Part shown: one piece after another, positions 45,940 to 62,190 of the stretch
Layout: each line of letters begins with the position of its first letter
How positions within the stretch are numbered: the stretch's first letter is position 1
Source: Pyrus communis
Lineage: Eukaryota > Streptophyta > Magnoliopsida > Rosales > Rosaceae
Assembly: GCF_963583255.1 (NCBI RefSeq)
Contig: NC_084803.1
Location: 12,570,478-12,634,477, forward strand
Direction: 5' to 3'
Length of the DNA stretch: 64,000 bases
Notes under the pieces: model-generated
What the model saw: the letters and a program-made list of their open reading frames with translations, nothing else
The model's database searches: none
What the model was told of the DNA's origin: nothing
Made by a program: the position numbers and the translations under genes

Positions 45940-46313
45940 ATGGATTCTGCTTCTGTGAAAACGTTCCTGCTCGATGTTAGAGCTTCTGCGAATTCGTTGT
46001 TGTCGCAGTACGAGCCTCTGGTTCTGGTTTCTGCTACGTTCTTTGTTCTCCTTGCTCTCCTTGCTCTCCTTGTCTCTTCCACGCTTCAATCGGCTATCCA
46101 TGGCCTGCGGGAGAAGGGACTCAAAGCCACACTCCTAGGGTTCTTCATGAGCTCCATCAAGTCAGTGACCTTTCTGCACAATAACACTCAGTTCCGCTAT
46201 TATTTGTTAGATTTGGATATAATCTGTAATGTATTTGTTGGGTTTTGTTTAATTTTGTAAACTGCAGGTTGGTTCCTGGCGACAAGAGTTGCATCGAAGC
46301 TGGGAAGCAAAAG
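45940..46313 (+). pseudogene. N-terminal fragment of sphingosine-1-phosphate lyase gene
   Basis: Two exons, 45940-46160 and 46268-46313, joined GT-AG in phase 2. They read MDSASVKTFLLDVRAS, then QYEPLVLV, a hydrophobic span (about residues 29-47), HGLREKGLKATLLGFFM and LVPGDKSCIEAGKQK, ending at a GT donor. This is the start of plant dihydrosphingosine/sphingosine-1-phosphate lyase (DPL1), an ER-anchored PLP enzyme that breaks phosphorylated long-chain bases into a fatty aldehyde and ethanolamine phosphate. Only 89 of about 540 residues are present, and the PLP domain is missing. About 240 bp of what may be intron 2 follow, then a MITE. The fragment keeps its intron, so it is a DNA-level duplicate rather than a retrocopy. 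Confidence 0.8.
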
Positions 46314-46549
46314 GTCTGTTTTTTTATATATAAAGATTTCACCTTTATTTCAATTTCTATTTTTTTGTTTTAAATTTTGATTTCTGGCGCCTGTTGGCTG
46401 GTTTCTGCTGCCAATTTATGCATTTTCTTGAGAGAATGAATATTAGTGCCACACAGGACTGTGCATTTTGTTGTCTCTTGAAAGACGAACATTCAATGCA
46501 GTTTGTTCAGAGGCTGTTGATGTGCAATCAATAGCTCAGTTGTGATTTA

Positions 46550-46740
46550 TTTGAGGATTTTAACGAAAAATCCGTAGTACTGTTTAGTTTAATGAAAAAT
46601 CACATTTTTATACTAAAAAGTTAAATTTGATACTATTCATTTTACCCTTTATTTTGTCCTTATAGTTAAAACTCAAAATTTTCAAACCATTTTCATTAGT
46701 TTTCATTTATTTTTATCCTTAAGGGTTTTATTGTATTAAA
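46550..46740. mobile_element. short interspersed repeat common in apple-like genomes
   Basis: GGATTTTAACGAAAAATCC ... TAATGAAAAATCACATTTTTATACTAAAAAG ... TTTACCCTTTATTTTG ... ATTTTTATCCTTAAGG. I recognise this non-coding sequence as a frequent rosaceous repeat; class (MITE or SINE) uncertain. Confidence 0.5.
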
Positions 46741-46784
46741 TGTTTGAACCGGTCCCCCTCCCTTTAGTTATTAACTACAAGAGT

Positions 46785-47250
46785 AAATTATAGCAATGAT
46801 CTTTCAACTTTGACTAAATTGGAGTAATGATCTATCAATTAAAAACTTATTACCATTGGTCCCTCAACTTTAATCAAACTGGATAAATGGTCCTTTAATT
46901 TTAATTCAATTGGAGCAATGGTCTCTCAACTTTAACCCAATTGTAGCAATGATCCTTTTAACATAACTCGTTTTGACAAACTTCTGACGAAGTTCATGAA
47001 AATGACCCTAGTTATACGTTTTAATGAGTTGAGGGACTCCAAATGTAGTCATGGTCATTCCAACATAACTTATTTTGACAAAATTATGATGAAGTTGACA
47101 AAAAGGATCATAGCTACACATTTTGATGAGTTGAGGGACCATAGCTGTACGTTTTGATGAGTTGAGAATCAATATTAATACTTTTTAATTGAGGTACTAT
47201 TACTCTAATCAAGTTAAAATTAAAAAACCATTTCTACAATTTAATTGATC
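46785..47250. mobile_element. MITE-like element with internal repeats
   Basis: Diverged inverted ends (AAATTATAGCAATGATC ... ACTAAATTGGAGTAATG against ATTACTCTAATCAAGTT ... CATTTCTACAATTTA). The interior repeats phrases such as CAATGGTCTCTCAACTTTAA and GATGAGTTGAGGGACC in both directions. Non-coding. Confidence 0.5.
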
Positions 47251-47287
47251 AGCAAAGAATTGAATTTTAAAGGGGCATTGTCTTTAG

Positions 47288-47962
47288 TAAGGTCATCTCC
47301 AACCGAAGGGTCCAGAGGGCCAGAGGCCCGAAAATAGCTCGAAAACCGTTTCCAACCAAGGGCTAGGCCAGAGGACTGTGGAATCTCTAGGGCCCCATGG
47401 AATCGGAGACGGCTAGAGGGCTGGAGGGCTGGCTGCCAGCCCGAGGGTGGGCAAAAAATATAACATTCATGTCTGTTATAACCGATAGGATTGCTTAAAA
47501 AAAATTGAATACAACGGCTAGCCTAGCCGTTGTATTCAATTTTTTGTTTTTTTTTTTTTGGTTTTTTGGGTTATTTTTTTTTTTTAAATTCTTAAAAACT
47601 CTAATTTTTTTTCCTATAAATACCTAAACCATTCATTAAATTTAAGTTCTAATTTTTTTGGTTTTTTAGGCCAGTTATCGTTGTAGTTTTTAAATTTAAG
47701 TTGTTGGATTTGAATTTAAATTGTTGTAGTTTTTAAATTTAAATAATAAATTATGTTTGGCCCTATAGCCCTTTGGTCCTCGGTTGGAGACGGTTTTTCG
47801 TGACAGGACTAAAACGAGCCATATGGCCCTCAGTTGGAGACTGGAGGAAAATATGGCGATGTACTGTATATTAAAATATTAATATCAAGAAGAATCTCTT
47901 GAATGATCAGAGGGTTAAAACGAACCCTCTAGCCAACCATCGGTTAGTTGGAGATGGTCTAA
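47288..47962. mobile_element. GGCC-rich non-autonomous DNA element
   Basis: Ends AGGTCATCTCCAACCGAAGG and CCATCGGTTAGTTGGAGATGGTC are inverted. Inside are repeated AGGGCCAGAGG-type motifs and a near-perfect 46-bp palindrome at about 47499-47544 (TTGAATACAACGGCTA and complement). Non-coding, about 675 bp. It ends about 100 bp upstream of the RDR start, so it may form part of that promoter. Confidence 0.65.
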
Positions 47963-48068
47963 GCCTTTCAAATTTCGTCCCTGCCGTTAACAAGTGACAT
48001 AATCTCTCGGTTCCCAATAAAAAAGGCTACACGCTTTCAGTTGCACGATCACCCTATTATTGATACAG

Positions 48069-51000
48069 ATGGCCATGGCGGATTCCACCGTCCCAATAAA
48101 AAACCCATCTTTCTCTCCTCCTCCGTCATATATGGCCGCCGCCGGCGGTCTAAATTTGCAACCGCAAACATATATTTTCCTGCCGCAGTCGGTGGAGCAG
48201 CTGCTGCGTCGAATTTGCGAAGAGAAAAAGCATCCCTGGCCAGAAGACGACGTTTTGCGGAGGCTGAGTTCGCTGACGGAGATGAAGGCACTCGAGCTCC
48301 TCCGTCAGATTGCCCGCGCCAAAGAAGTTAAGACTCTCAACGGTTACATCATCTGGCTCTGTCAGGCCCAGTATTCCTCCTCTCCTTCGCAATCTTCTCT
48401 TGCTTCTCAATTCCAAGGTTTCAGACTAATTGATGCTGTTGATTGTGACCGTTGGTTTGGCTGACTGAATGTCTGAGAGTGTGTTGACTTGGGGGTTGCA
48501 GGTGTGACTCTCACTCATCGCTGCTCCTCAGCTGTTGAGCAACCTGTAGCTATAGGCAATGGAGAAGCAGAGCTGGAAGCTTTGGGAGGACTTGAATTCA
48601 GAAAACAGTTTCTGATTCTAAATTACTCTGGAGGGTATGTCAAAGTTTGTTCTCTCTCTCTCTCTCTCATCTGTTTACTTTATTAGGGTTTATCTCTCTG
48701 TTTGTTTACCGGGTCTCTCTGTCTGTTTGCATATTAGGGTTTCTCTCTCTGTTCGCTTACCGGGGTCCCTCTCTCTGTTTGCTAATTAGGGTTTCTCTCT
48801 CTCTCTGTGTTTGCTTATTGGGTTTTGTAGCTTACTTGCTTTTGGGTGTCTTCATGTTTGTTTGGTTCCTTTAGAATGCAGTTGGGAAGTGTTATAGCGG
48901 CGGAGACTATTAGGAGTTGGAAAGATTTGCCAATGCATGTATTTGAGACCAGAGTTTGGGAAGCTTTGGGTCGCAATTATATCGGCAAGGAAGACCGGCG
49001 TTTGGTGATTATGATCATTTTCTCTCTCTCTTCTGTGATTCTTGGTCTTGTGTGAATTAATGTTTTATCATAATCTTCGCTTAACTCTTGTCCTTTTTCG
49101 CATTTTATTTTTTGGTGTATTGCAGACTTTTGAATGGGATTCGGGAAAAACACACCTCTATCATTGTTATGTTTCTTTGGATGGGAGTTGCAAATTCAAG
49201 GTTCTGTACATTCAACAACCACCCCTCCCCCCGTAGAAGTATATTTATAATCAGAAACATGAGTTTGCACACACACACAAGGCAAAAGTTTAACAACGTG
49301 GTATATATCAGTAATTGCTATGGGTGTTTCAAGCACTACTGATTAGTTTTCAAATTTCTAGATCATTGGTTAGGTCGATTGGGTGGATTTTAGTTGAAAA
49401 CTTACCTATAAAAAATGTACATGCTCTGAAAATGGACATCCTTTTTACTTGTGTTGATCTTAGATAGCTCAGCAATGGGCACTGAATATTATCCTATCAC
49501 GTACCAAAATAAGTGATTTCCACTGGATTCTATATATGCATTCAAATTTTTTAATGGTATTCATGTTGCCATTGCCAATGTTGTCATTTGGTTGCATTTG
49601 TGATATGTTGTCATTTCCTTGACTTTTTTCCAGGGTCCGTTTCTAAACAAAGAAAGAACTCTCCTACAGAAAGTTTTAGGAGACGACAATGTTTTAATGG
49701 TGAAATTCGCTGATGAGGGGAATGGGACAGGGCCCTCAAATTCTTACAATAATAAGTATGCTACATATCGCAAGGTTGCAAGAGAAGGGATTCTTGTAGG
49801 GTTGCGACGATATCGTTTCTTTGGTACGCTTCTAAATTCATATAAGGGGTTTTTGAGATATTTCTCTTGGGTACTTTTCTTGATTGAGTTCACAAGTCTA
49901 AGTACTTAATATGAATTGTATGCTTAATATAATGCATGTTAACAATCTTAAGATGTATTGATGATCCTTTTCTCTATATTCTCCTTTTGTAAACACAAAT
50001 ATAGGATGATATGCGTCTCCATGCTTTTTTACTGATTGTGTTTGTGTATGAGGAACGCTTGTTCTTGAATTTTCTTTCATTCTTCTCATGGTTTAGTTTT
50101 TGGGTACTATCGGTAAATCAATAAATTTTATCATAGACCATTTTTTCCTGGTGAATCTAAACCTGTATTTTCATCCTTCAATATGTTGAGGAACCTAACA
50201 GCATTGGTTTTTTCTTTGTCTATCTGCATACGGTTATGATTCAGTGTTCAAAGATGGTGGTAAAGAGGAAAAGAAAAAAAACCCAACTTCATCACCCGTG
50301 AAGTGTTATTTTGTTCGTACGGACTCTGATGCTTCAATTGACAGGGATGTATGGCATATGTTAGCTAACAGAACAATTTATGAAGCAAGATCTCTTTTCA
50401 TGCATGCCCATACTGTGTCTAGTGTGGCCACCTACATGGCTAGGTATGCAAATGTTTTTAGCACAAACAAATTCGATTCTTCTTTTCTTCTTTTTGTTTG
50501 GTCAGACAAACAATTTCTATTCAATTAGTATATAGTGACAAGAATTATGCAGACATTATTCTTGTCATATTGAAGCATTGTTTACTTTATGAATTTTAAA
50601 TTGCATCCTTGTTTCGAGTGCAGGTTTTCACTCATTCTGTCAAAGACAATCAGATTTCCAGTAGATCTGTCAGTTGTGAATGTTGAGTTTATTGATGAGG
50701 AATATTGTAGGGTATGATTCTTAAACTTTTTTTTTCTATGAATTATATTGATGAGGAATATTGTTGGTTCATTTTTCAATTTAAAAACCCAGTTTTTCGT
50801 TTTTTTTTTTTTTTTTTTTTTTTTTTCTGTGAACTGCAGGATGAATCTGGTAACCTTATTTACAGAGATGACAAACCGCTTATACATACAGATGGCACTG
50901 GATTTATATCTGAGGATTTGGCTTTACTTTGTCCGAATAACATATCCAAAGGAAAGCGTATCAGTAATAAAAAAATCAAGGTTTGTCATTTTATATTTCA

Positions 51001-52038
51001 AAGTTAGAAATAGAAGTCAAGTAGAAATGCAGCTCTCTTGTCCATCCATATATCGCCTTATGCTAGATTGGTTTGTTACACAGCTTAGAACTTCGTATGT
51101 TAAGCTAATATGTATAATTGAGTAATCTTATTCCCCATAATTCTTATTTTCAGTATTTTTCTAGTCTGAAAGTGCAAATGTCTTCTACTCTTTTCATAGC
51201 TTATCCTTTGACTTGTGATGTCAGAGACTTCCGAATCATAATGAACTTGATGGCAAGGGTATGGAAAAGAAACAGCCTGGTTCTAGAATCGGGGAACCGG
51301 TACGTAGATGTAGAGTATTGCAATTGCTCTTCTCTTTTCAAGATTCTGGTAAGCTTACATATTTGGTCGGCAATGTATTCTCATTTCCTTTTGCTCTTAT
51401 CTTCCCTCCTTGCAGCCTTTGCTCATACAGTTCCGACTGTTTTACAAAGGCTGTGCTGTTAAGGGAACGTTTCTTGTCAACAAAATGGTATGGTTTCTAT
51501 CATTTTCTTATGGAATAGAAAACATGATGCTGTTAGCTTTATGAAAAAATACCTCACTGTTAAATTGAATTATCTCAATTGGGACATTTCATTGTATTGT
51601 TCAAGTCGAGGTCATAAACCACAACCTCGTTGATTAAATTATTTGTTTCATTTTTGAAGTAACTTGATGTCAAACAATTTATTAAGAAGTTTATGCTTAG
51701 TAATTATGCAAATTTTTGGGAATAGTTATTTGTGCTAATTTTGTAGTCTTCTCTTCATTCCCTTAGTTTTACCATATTGTACACTATTTTCAATTTTATA
51801 TATTAAACCTTGTAGCTGCCACCGAAAACAGTCCAGATTCGACCTTCAATGGTTAAAGTTGAGATAGATCCAGAACTTTCAGATAATGAAACAGTGAATG
51901 CATTAGAGATAGTTGGAACAAGGTAAATCCTTCAACTAACACTAATATTTGCATAATTTGCGTTGCTGTTGCTCAGCGCAACTGGCGTCAACACACATTA
52001 AAGTTTAAGGGCTCCAGTTTTAATGGTCAAGCCGTCAA

Positions 52039-52074
<36 letters not shown>

Positions 52075-54594
52075 GGGTGGGGGTGGGCATTAGCGTGTCT
52101 TAACACTATTGGTTAATTAACATCTTAACTTCAGTTTTTATCTTCCAGTATTCCACCCGGGAAGTCATATTTATCGAGGAATTTAATTGCGCTTCTATTC
52201 CATGGAGGGGTGCCAAAAGAATATTTCATGGAAATACTTGAGAGAGCTTTGGAAGATGCTCATAGTGTTTTCTGCAATGCACATACCGCACTCAAAGGTG
52301 TTAAGTGTTACCATGACCTTGTTATCTGCCTTTGGGATAAATAACAAACTAGAATCCTATTTCTTTTGTGGATCAAATAGCATTCTAGTTCCTTGATTCC
52401 CCTACTCATTCTTTTATTTGCAGTTGCCGTTAACAATGGTGAGATTGATGACAATTCCAATACGGCAAGAATGATCCTATGCGGTATTCCCTTAGACGAA
52501 TCATATTTGCAATATTGTCTATCGATATTAATAAAAGAGGAAATGAAAGGTCTTAGAAGAGGGAAACTGTATGTTCCTGATTGCTATTACTTGATGGGGA
52601 CAGCTGATCCAACCGGGATTCTAGAGAAAGACGAAGTTTGCATTATCCTGTATGTATTATTTCTGGCCCATTTTCCTCCCCCGTTGTGTCAAATCATGCA
52701 AGAATTTGATAGCATATTCGAAATTGATGTCTCTAGCAATGGTGTAACATTGAAATGTATTGTCTATGATTTCCGTAACTGTATTATTTCTGTAAATTTG
52801 TTACTTATACATGTTTTCTTTCTTGATTATCTATCCTATGTTAGTTTTGTTCATCTATGTAGAGTTTTGAGTTGCTGAATATAGTTCACTTATACTTTTG
52901 ATGGAATTTTTTCGGCCTAATGACATGATATATGCAGTGACGGCGGACTAGTTTCAGGCAAGGTATTAGTGTATCGGAATCCTGGTTTACACTTCGGGGA
53001 TATACATGTTTTGAAGGCCACTTATGTGAAGGAGTTAGAATATGTTGTTGGAAATGCCAAGTATGCTATATTTTTCTCTCGCAAAGGCCCGCGTTCTGTA
53101 GCTGATGAAATAAGTGGTGGGGATTTTGATGGTGATCTCTACTGGGTTTCAAGAAACCCTCAGGTTGGTGGTTGCATAAAGTTCTGTTTCTACCTTCTAC
53201 CCAGTTGTGTTTTTGTGTGTAACACTTTGTGACCGGAAATTCGGAATTACTTCCAGCTACTGGAGTATTTCAAACCCAGTGAACCTTGGGTTCCGGCTTC
53301 TTCAGCTCCTAAAGCTGCCAGTGTCAAACCAGCTAAGCTTTCGAAAGAAGACCTAGAAGAGCAGCTCATAAATCTGTTTTTGACAACTAGATTTAAACCA
53401 AGGTATGCATTTGACTTTGTTTTGTAGCAATTTGAATTGTACTACATTTAGTCCTGGTTGATTTTATGGACGGTGAATCTCTCCTTGTTGTCGGAGTAAT
53501 TAAGCAAGCATTCTCTAGCGATACATTACAATTCTCTCAATTATAGTTCACAGAAGAATTTCTTCCGTCTCAGTTATGCAATGAGTGAGGCAGCTGATAG
53601 CTGGCTGGCTATGATGGATCGCTACTTGACCCGAGGAGATAGTAGCATTGATGAGAACTTAGTGAAGGCAAACATACTGCGTTTGGTTGATATATACTAT
53701 GATGCGCTAGATGCGCCGAAGAAAGGTGGAAAGGTTAGTTTTATTTTTTGTTGCTTCACTTGCGTCTCTAGCGCTTGGTGTCATACAAAGAAATTCTGGC
53801 TCATTTGCGCAATCCCTAATCTCCGAACTTTCATCCTTTCAAGTGATTGGCATTGCCTTGAAATTTGGTTTTTTACTTATTGAGTGACAGGTCGAAGTTC
53901 CCAAAGACTTGAAGGTGTCGAAGTTTCCTCATTACATGGAAAAGAAAAATTCATACCTTTCAACTTCAATTTTAGGATCGATTTATGACACGGTGAATGA
54001 GTACCAACCAGAGGACCTCTCAACCAGAGGTGATAAAAGGTATTCTAAGATTTGCTACTCGTGAGAAAATAATAGTTTTAACTTGCTCTACCTCTTTACC
54101 TCTCTTCAGAAGTTAAGAAACTTCCCATTTTCGACGTTGAAGTCCCTGAGGAGTGCTTGATCAAATGGAGGGAACAATACAAACAGTACAGGTGTGACAT
54201 GACCTCGGCATTGCGAGATGGTGATCGAGAGGGGAAGAATCAGGCTGCCGGGGAGCTCATAACAAAGTATAGAGAGGTGAGGATGTAGGTACATGTTCGT
54301 AATTGAATATGAACAAACAGTTTGGGACAAGTAGTAACATATTCGGATTTCTGACTGTAGATTCTATACGGTGGTGATGATTTCGACAAGAGTACAAGGC
54401 CGATGGGTGAAATATTTGACGAGGCCATCGCGATATATAATATCTGTTACGACTATGCCAGGAGTGCAGGTGTAAGTAAATGCGGGTTTGCATGGAAAGT
54501 TGCAGGGTCAGCTCTCTTCAAACTTCACTGGATCAAACAAGGTGATGAATGCCCTTTTCTGGTGTCACCATCTGTCTTGAAGGAAATTCTGTAA
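48069..54594 (+). CDS. RNA-dependent RNA polymerase, RDR-gamma (RDR3/4/5) type
   Basis: Copies RNA into double-stranded RNA in the RNA-silencing family; the precise role of the gamma clade is poorly known. Nineteen exons: 48069-48417, 48502-48634, 48875-49004, 49126-49200, 49634-49823, 50245-50443, 50624-50711, 50840-50980, 51225-51299, 51416-51487, 51816-51922, 52149-52297, 52424-52649, 52938-53163, 53257-53402, 53547-53733, 53891-54029, 54110-54276, 54361-54594. Total 1010 aa (Arabidopsis RDR3 about 990). The catalytic GGDFDGD has aspartates at 707, 709 and 711; DFDGD rather than DLDGD marks the gamma clade. Other family blocks: DGTGFISEDLA, PPLLIQFRLF, GCAVKGTF, VYRNPGLHFGDIH. Residues about 49-105 are a helical N-terminal region shared with the orphan exons upstream. 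No stop or frameshift seen, so it looks intact. Confidence 0.93.
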
Positions 54595-56229
54595 CTAAGA
54601 AATGGTTCGTGTAATCTAGCTAGCCTTTAACGACTGTTTATGGTCACGAAATGTTGTATATATTGTAGCATATTGTACCAATTTGTCATTCCCAACTAGT
54701 TTGGAATGACAAACTCAAATGTTGAGAATAAAATCTACTATAAAGTGAAGATACTAGCAATTTTCTCACTTGTTTTTATTTTTATTTTTATTTATTTACT
54801 TTTTGAATCATCTGTTTTATCCTATAAAAATCTACTATAAAGTGAAGATACCCCGGTTTCCTGCGAACCGCGTGGAAAAGAAAACTCACTGGACGAACAC
54901 TGCATATCTGTCATGGCCGGCCCTATCATAAACAAACAAATAATGTTAGGGAGATTAAAATTTTAAACTAAATGATGTGTCATTGATAAGAAATATGTAT
55001 GTTAATTAATATTTAAATAATAATTTAATGATCAATCATTACCTCATTTGGTTTACAAATTTGGTAAAAATTTTAATCTTTTTAACATTACCTAAACAAA
55101 CACGCAACTCAAAATTCAAATGATGAAATTAAATAGTTCAAAATATCATAGCCCTATAAAAAAAATCTTATCAAATGATATGAAAATTTGACTCGTTATC
55201 CAGTTAGTTAGAATATATAAAAAGTAATAATTCTATTGATTACTGAAATTTTAATCCTGACAACTTGAAAACGTGATACGTTAATGATTGTGTTAGTTGG
55301 TGGTAGTGAGTGGTGTCTCAAGATACGTGGTTGTGTGATGGAATCACAGTGCAAGAAAGTAAATTAAGTAGAAGAATACAAAGGAAGAAACAGAAAATAG
55401 AATATTTATTATGATGATTTAAGATTTTTTTTTAGCATTCTCTTTTTTCTCACTGGAAGTCTATTTACGTTAACATTTCCTTTTTTCCTTATATTTTTAT
55501 GTATATCTTATTATGATGATTGAAGATTTTTTTTTTAATTTTTTATTAAAATGTTAATTTTAGTAAATTAAATAGAATGTAACAAAACTCGTTGTTAGGT
55601 TATATCGGTACGTTTGATTATAATGTTACATTTGGCTACTTGGTACATTTGAATTTTTGGTACATTTGGTTTCTTGGTACATTTAAATTTTGGTGAAGTG
55701 AAGATGCCTTTAAACAAATTATATGTAACTTAAAAAATAGAAAAATGTTGATGTGGCAATTGGTCAAAGCCTCTTAATCAAATCTTAGAAAGGAACCAAT
55801 GTTTGATCTAAAATGTATTGAAAAAATGCAGGGGATTCTAATTTCTCCTTTTCAAAATGAACCAGATTCGAAATCATTTAGGCATCTAACTATTATACAA
55901 TAATCATGCCATATTATTCAGTTAAAAACCGAAATATTAAGAGCGTTAATCGAGCAGTTAGAGTCATTTTATTTGTAGAATTAGTTTCTAACAATTAATT
56001 AGAAATAATAGTACGATAATATAATTTAAAAGGAGAACCGAAAAAAAAGATAAAACGAAGTTAAAATGGTAAGGAAAATTTTATTTGATTTTTAACTAAA
56101 ATATCAATATTTCTTTAATCCCAAATTTACTGCTTACAATACCCTCACAAATCCAATTCAACATGAAAATTTATCTTTACACCCATATGATTTTTAGCAC
56201 TATTACAATGACATTAAATTGTATTGGAG
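54595..56229. other. intergenic, 3' of RDR
   Basis: Includes the RDR 3' UTR (possible poly-A signal AATAAA near 54728). The rest is AT-rich without gene evidence. Sequence AAAATCTACTATAAAGTGAAGATAC occurs twice (54730-54753 and 54827-54850). Confidence 0.55.
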
Positions 56230-56455
56230 CGTTCATCCTCAAGTCCCAAAGCTTAATTTTATTCTCTTTCCCAGATTTCACCATGAGATGCTATTATGGT
56301 GGAATGCGATTGCAGGGACGAGTCCCACTGACACAGAAGTCTTAAGTAGAGGACCAGAGCTTGTAGGCTTCCACATGAAAACTATACCAAGTGATTGACC
56401 CAAAGCAACAACCCCAATATAGGGGTTCACCAGCACTGCATCGCATCAGTCCATT
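56230..56455 (-). pseudogene. UTP7/WDR46 WD-repeat fragment, frameshifted
   Basis: Minus-strand reading gives TDAMQ, then VNPYIGVVALGQSLG, MWKPTSSGPLLK, VSVGLVPAIAFHHN, and HLMVKSGKENKIKLWDLRM. This is the order of a WD repeat of UTP7 (WDR46), a small-subunit processome protein for 18S rRNA maturation. A 5-bp insertion separates TDAMQ from VNPY, and a second shift falls between AFHHN and HLM. No intron is visible inside. Upstream on the minus strand (56460-56575) a frame reads KSYESWKERENEAEEDRKG; I cannot assign it. A decayed gene piece, not a functional gene. Confidence 0.7.
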
Positions 56456-56575
56456 AGACATACATGTATTCACCACCTCGAATCGCATCCGCAGCTCCTT
56501 TTCTGTCTTCTTCAGCCTCATTTTCCCTCTCCTTCCAACTCTCGTACGACTTTGGTGCCAATTGATGTAAATGGA

Positions 56576-57806
56576 AATTACTAAAGCCCCTTGATATGTT
56601 GGACTAATAAGAGTTCAAACAACGCCGGAGCCTTGAGAAAATTCTGGAAAAAAATGCCTAAATATTAAAGAATCATAGCCCCTAACTTTAACATATGATA
56701 GTTTGTGTATATACCAGAAATTTAGGAAGAGGGAGGAAGGAAGAGATGGGGAGGGAAGAGATGGCAGCAGCAAAGAAAAAGAACAAAAATATAATATAAA
56801 AAGTTCGAAATTTGACCCAAAGAAAAGCAAATGGGATCGAAAAGTCCTTGCAATGTCTGTAATTCCTTTTGGTGTTTTGGGTTGCAGAGAATACCGGGAG
56901 GATGTCTGCAACAATTTCCAGTTGAAATTGTTGCAGAAAGTTTAACAAACTAAGGAAGATTGATGAAAAAAAACTGCAACCCAAATACTCATTTTCTAAA
57001 ATTTAAAAAGATTAGAAATCTAACAAATAAAAAATTTATAAATCAAGTCGTATCTTAATTAGAGGATTCAACACTTTAAAACTACCATCTATCAATAAAA
57101 AAAACTTGCTTTTCGCTACAAGAGCTATTAAGATTTTAGACTGAATGAGCTTATGATAAATAATGAGAGATGATAAGATTTAATTATAATCTGTGAATTT
57201 ATTGATAAATTTGAGTTTAATTATTAATTTTCTTTTGTACTTCTTAATAATTATGCAATCAGGTAAAAATGAAAATTAACATTTAAAATTTAAGTAGATG
57301 TAGAAAGAAGTTACATCAATTTAAATAAAATTTTCCAAATAGTAATTTAGAATACTTGCATGATTGACAGACAGCAATGGACATGTGTATTATAATCTCA
57401 TTGTCCAAGTGATTCACTCCGTGTACAACTCTCTATCCTCTCTGCACAGACAAAATCTCATGTCTCCGTCTCCCTCGCACTCCCACCGTCTCCCTCTCCT
57501 CCTATCCTATCCATTCCCTCGATAATTTTCCTCAGTGATCTGTTGCCTCAGAAAAAACCCACTCATCCAATTCAATCATATCGTTCATCTACCCCACCAC
57601 CTCCACTAATATATTAAAGAAAGTAGTTTCACACTTTAAACCCCTTCCCCTGTTTACTTTTTCCGTTCTTTTCTGTTAATAATTCAGGAAAGAGAAAAAT
57701 GATTGATTAGTTAAATCGAAAACGACCCTTAACCCTTTTAATTTTCTTTTACCATTTGACTTTCCATGTGAAAAAAAGCCAAAGTCTTCGATTTGTATAT
57801 GTGGGA
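56576..57806. other. intergenic and 5' flank of malic enzyme gene
   Basis: Poly-purine stretch at 56725-56780, then AT-rich DNA. From about 57420 a CT/CCT-rich stretch (57430-57520) resembles a plant promoter or leader region. No other gene supported. Confidence 0.5.

Positions 57807-62190
<4,384 letters not shown>

Noticed and set aside
57756..57806. Upstream extension of malic enzyme before 57807
   Set aside because: It begins at a TTG, not an ATG; the first in-frame ATG is 57807.
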